Assembly: GCF_963678635.1 (NCBI RefSeq)
Contig: NC_087066.1
Coordinates: 57,864,312-57,928,311, forward strand
Origin: Symsagittifera roscoffensis
Taxonomy: Eukaryota > Xenacoelomorpha > Acoela > Convolutidae
Direction of reading: 5' to 3'
Length of the DNA: 64,000 nucleotides
Shown here: positions 60,747 through 64,000 of the stretch, piece after piece
Numbering within the stretch: position 1 is the stretch's first letter
How the letters are laid out: every line of letters starts with the position of its first letter
Notes under the pieces: model-generated
Databases searched by the model: none
Seen by the model: only the letters and a program-made list of their open reading frames with translations
Told to the model about the DNA's origin: nothing
Made by a program: the position numbers and the translations under genes

Positions 60747-63700
60747 AGAGGATTAATGAATTAAAATCCAATAATAAATTGTTTTCAATGAAATTCGAAA
60801 CGGTCGACGGCTTATCGAGCTGCAGGAATTTTCCGGAACGCCCCTCGTCATATGAACTAGAATCTGACAAACCGGTTGTGCCGGAGATAGAACATTTAAA
60901 AGGGAAAATAGGTGAGGGAGATTTCGAAAAATTGCGGGACCTCCTTAATCGGAACGCAGATGTATTTTCAAAACATGAGGCGGATATCGGTTGCTGTAAC
61001 TTCGTCGAACACGAAATTGAACTAGAAGAGGGTGCCGTTCCGCACAGAGAAGGCGCGAGACGAATGACGCCATACAAGTCGAAAGCGTGCCGAGCGGAAA
61101 TCGAAATGCTGCTTGAATACGACATGATAGAACCCTCAAAATCGCCGTGGGCTTGCGGGGTGGTAATGGCGAAAAAGAAAGGGGGCAGCTAAGATTTTGT
61201 TGCGACTTTCGTTATTTGAACGCGGTGACGATAAAAGATGCGTACCCGATACCGCGAATAGACGACAGCCTCTCTAAGCTTGGTGATGCCAAGTTCTTCA
61301 CCACATTGGACTTGGGTTCTGCCTTCTGGCAGGTCCCTCTGCGGAAGAAGGACAGAGAGAAAACCGGATTCGCGTGTGAGTTGGGGTTGTACCAGTGGAA
61401 GAGGATGCCCTTCGGCTTGTGCAACGCAACAGCCACTTTTCAAAGACTGATGGCTCAGGCTTTGACCAGAGTGACCAAGAAATACGGGAATCTCGTGATG
61501 TGTTACGTGGACGACGTGGTCATAGCGACACCGACCCTGGAAGGCCACATTGATAGGCTCGATGAGGTCTTTGGATGCATGAAGAGAGCAGGCTTGAAGT
61601 GCAAACCATCCAAATGTGAAATCCTTAGGGATTCAACCAAGTACCTGGGAAGAATGGTGGACAGACATGGTGTGAGGCCGGACCCAGAAGCAGTGGAAGC
61701 AGTGTTGACATGGAAGGCTCCTAGAACGGTACACAGCTCCTGAGCTTCCTAGGGTTTGCCAACTACTACCGTGAGTTCATAAAAGGATATGCGGAAAAGG
61801 TGTATCCGATGCAGAAGCTGATGCGCAACAAAGGGAAGAAGTTCGAATGGAACGATGAAGCAGAAGTTGCCTTCGAGAACATAAAGCGGGAACTGTGCGA
61901 AGCGCCAGTGCTAGGCATGCCTACAGAAAAGGGCATGTATGTTCTTGACACAGACGCATCGGTAGTAGCCATCTCAGGAATATTGCATCAGGAGCAAGAA
62001 TGGAACGGAAGAACGGTTCTCCGTCCCATTGCATACGGCAGCAAGGTCTTGAGTGATACAGAGATGAAATATGGCGCACCGAAAGCAGAAATGTTTGCAG
62101 TAGTCACTTTCGTGGAAAAGTACCATGCATACTTGGGGAGCGCTCCCTTCAAGTTACGCGTGGAAAACAGAGAGTTATCCTGGTTGAAGACCTACTCGAT
62201 GGATCAGAGTTATATTGGTAGATGGATAGTAAGATTGGATGGCTACCATATGATAATCGAACACAGGATGCGTGATAAACACCAGAATGCTGATAGCCTC
62301 AGCAAGAAAACTAAATTCTATGAAAGATTGGAGCAGAAGCAAGCCAATCAGGCAGAAATAAAGGAGGGATTCTCGTTTCTGGACAAAGAAACCTATGAAG
62401 CGCTTCCCTTAACGAGATGGTTGGACAAGTCTGGACATCCAATTCCAGGACACCCCGAGTTACCTGTAGAGAAAGCAGCCGAGATAAAGATCCTGTCCAA
62501 GGAGGCGCCGGTCCCCTTGGATCTGTTGCTGCGCTCGAATCTGGTCCAGCAAGAACTCTCTCGCATGAAAATAAACAGCCTCTCATTATTGGATAAAACG
62601 GTGCAGGTCACACCGCAAGTGATGCGGATGCTGGGTGGATTGTTAAAAAAAGAAGTGACCAGAGATGACCCCGAGTGGACAGCAGCAGTGGCATCGCTAA
62701 CAGTCAGTGAGAAGGTGAAGATCATGCCGTCCAGACGACAACACGAAGAGAACGAGAGGGATTGTAGGACAATAGTTCAGCAACTAGTATCCTCAATACC
62801 CCGCGAGATTTTGACCAGTACTTCTTACGGACGGAAAGAACAGGGAAGCAGTACGCGAAGGAAAACCGTCACCTTTGTGGACCAGGATAAAGAAGGTGAA
62901 AAGATAGAACAAAACCTGCTGCAAGACTGTTTGTCCGGGGAGATGAACGATGAGAATGGCCAGCGAGTACAAGATCAACACCCGGGACAAGAAAGTTTGT
63001 CCGGGGAAACTGAGATAGATGAAAACGTTCCTGATGAGAAACAGGACCTGGAGAACAAGGTTTTGTTCGGGGAGTTCAGATGGATGCGAAGAAGGCACAG
63101 ACATGATCTGGAAGAACGTGCAGACTCCAGCACAAACTCTTCAACAGATGACAATTCCCGAAACTCAGGAATTGACACCTATTCAGACAGGAACTCGACC
63201 TCGGGATCAGAACTGTCCGAACTAGCAATCCACACACTACTAGTGGAAACTCGGGCAAGGGATCTGGACAGAGAGGTGTACCAGGATCCTGACAGTGATC
63301 GCTACCTTATACCAAGCGATAGAATCTTTGACAATGCAGCGGATGATTTGGAGACAATAGCGGTATCGAAACGTTCGATAAGTCTGTTGCCACAAAAAGA
63401 GGTGGTCAGGACTGATCTCCAGCCGTTCAAGCAAGAAACACAGCCGCTGGCGAAGATTTGGTGCGTTAAGATGGAAGAAGACACACACCAGCCCAATGAG
63501 CTGAATAGTCAGATGAGGGTCATCAAGACGTACTTGAAGGCGAGATACAGACTCTCGGATCTTCTCAGGGCGCAGAGAAATGATCGCATGACAAGCAACC
63601 TGAAAAGGTGGATCGAGAATGGTTCTCCGGATAAAGGGGACCTCGAGGAAGATAGTTATCGTATCCTGAGACAGTACTTCATGCAGAAGGAAGGGAGGTT

Positions 63701-64000
63701 ATATTTGAACAAGGACGGGATTTTGGCATGCAAGAGAAGAGAAGAAGACAAGTCCTATACAAGTATAACGCGATAGTGTTGCCGCAACTCTATCAGACAG
63801 TACTACTATTCAGGTCGCATGATCAGATGGGCCATCAGGGGATCGATAAAGTGTATCAGAGGATCCTGAAGCGCTTTGAGTAGCCTGGAATGAAAAAGGC
63901 ATGCTAGAAGTGGGTAACAGCATGTCTGTCATGCCAACAGGTCAATGATCCAAGGAAATTGCAATTTCCTTTACAATCGATGGAGTCGTCTGAATTCAAC
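60747..64000 (+). pseudogene. pol: element 2 RT, RNase H and integrase start, several frame breaks
   Basis: The RT start (60779-61192) and RT body (from ~61150) are in different frames, joined at the same AAAAAGAAAGGGGGC run as in element 1. The CYVDD motif is intact near 61501. A one-base deletion near 61727 breaks the frame after the RT thumb region. RNase H and the acidic spacer follow (61800-63776). Another deletion near 63752 and TAG codons at about 63880 and 63905 disrupt the integrase zinc-binding part. The window ends inside integrase. Confidence 0.9.

Larger units (their letters stand above)
52811..64000 (+). mobile_element. giant Ty3/gypsy-type element 2, decayed, 5' part only (runs off the window)
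   Basis: Same family as element 1, opposite orientation, sharing LTR, leader, gag, protease, RT, RNase H and the start of integrase. It carries several disabling changes: a premature stop at the end of gag, indels around the protease, a changed protease motif, single-base deletions in pol and two stops in the integrase zinc finger. Its LTR differs from element 1's at many sites. It is older and cannot move by itself. The 3' half, including any macro-like domain and ORF3, lies outside the window. Confidence 0.95.

Overview
The window is genomic DNA of an invertebrate-type metazoan. The phylum cannot be settled from the sequence. The background is AT-rich and full of short repeats. It holds three spliced host genes, all on the minus strand with GT-AG introns, and then one and a half copies of a giant Ty3/gypsy-type LTR retrotransposon whose coding DNA is visibly richer in GC than its surroundings.

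Host part (1-28205). A small multi-pass membrane protein gene of the TMEM60/TMEM185 type lies at 2182-6939 (four coding exons). A survivin (BIRC5) orthologue with one BIR domain lies at 11275-13732 (three exons). An annexin with a long Gly-Tyr-Pro-Gln tail, like annexins A7 and A11, lies at 20264-24806 (three exons). Introns and spacers hold a dispersed ~1.1 kb repeat family (copies near 5.5, 9.9, 11.5 and 18.0 kb), a repeat with a conserved TATATAAGAG core, a six-unit tandem repeat (16.1-17.0 kb), several inverted-repeat elements (7.2-8.5, 22.3-22.6, 27.0-27.3 kb), a clean hAT-type non-autonomous element with an 8-bp target duplication (26386-26866), and two decayed LINE reverse-transcriptase fragments.

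Giant element 1 (28254-52794, minus strand, about 24.5 kb) is complete and looks young. Its two 920-bp LTRs differ at one base that I can see, and its long frames are open. In sense order it has: 5' LTR, primer-binding site, a ~3 kb leader studded with a CCGGAGGGGTC-like motif, ORF1 (coiled coil, gag, two zinc knuckles, protease and the start of RT), a -1 frame change inside the RT fingers, ORF2 (RT, RNase H, long acidic spacer, integrase, GPF module and a C-terminal macro-like domain), then ORF3. ORF3 is 2799 codons with a coiled coil and an SGNH/GDSL-hydrolase domain. It ends at a UAA followed by 181 more open codons in the same frame. A 3' untranslated stretch, a polypurine tract and the 3' LTR complete the element.

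Element 2 (52811-64000, plus strand, cut by the window end) is a decayed relative in the opposite orientation. The two 5' LTRs face each other across only 16 bp. Those 16 bp, together with 48 bp at 28206-28253, are pieces of an older LTR of the same family, so both elements appear to have landed in one old LTR. The most novel content is the retroelement's extra coding capacity: the macro-like domain, the giant SGNH ORF3 and the possible stop-codon readthrough.
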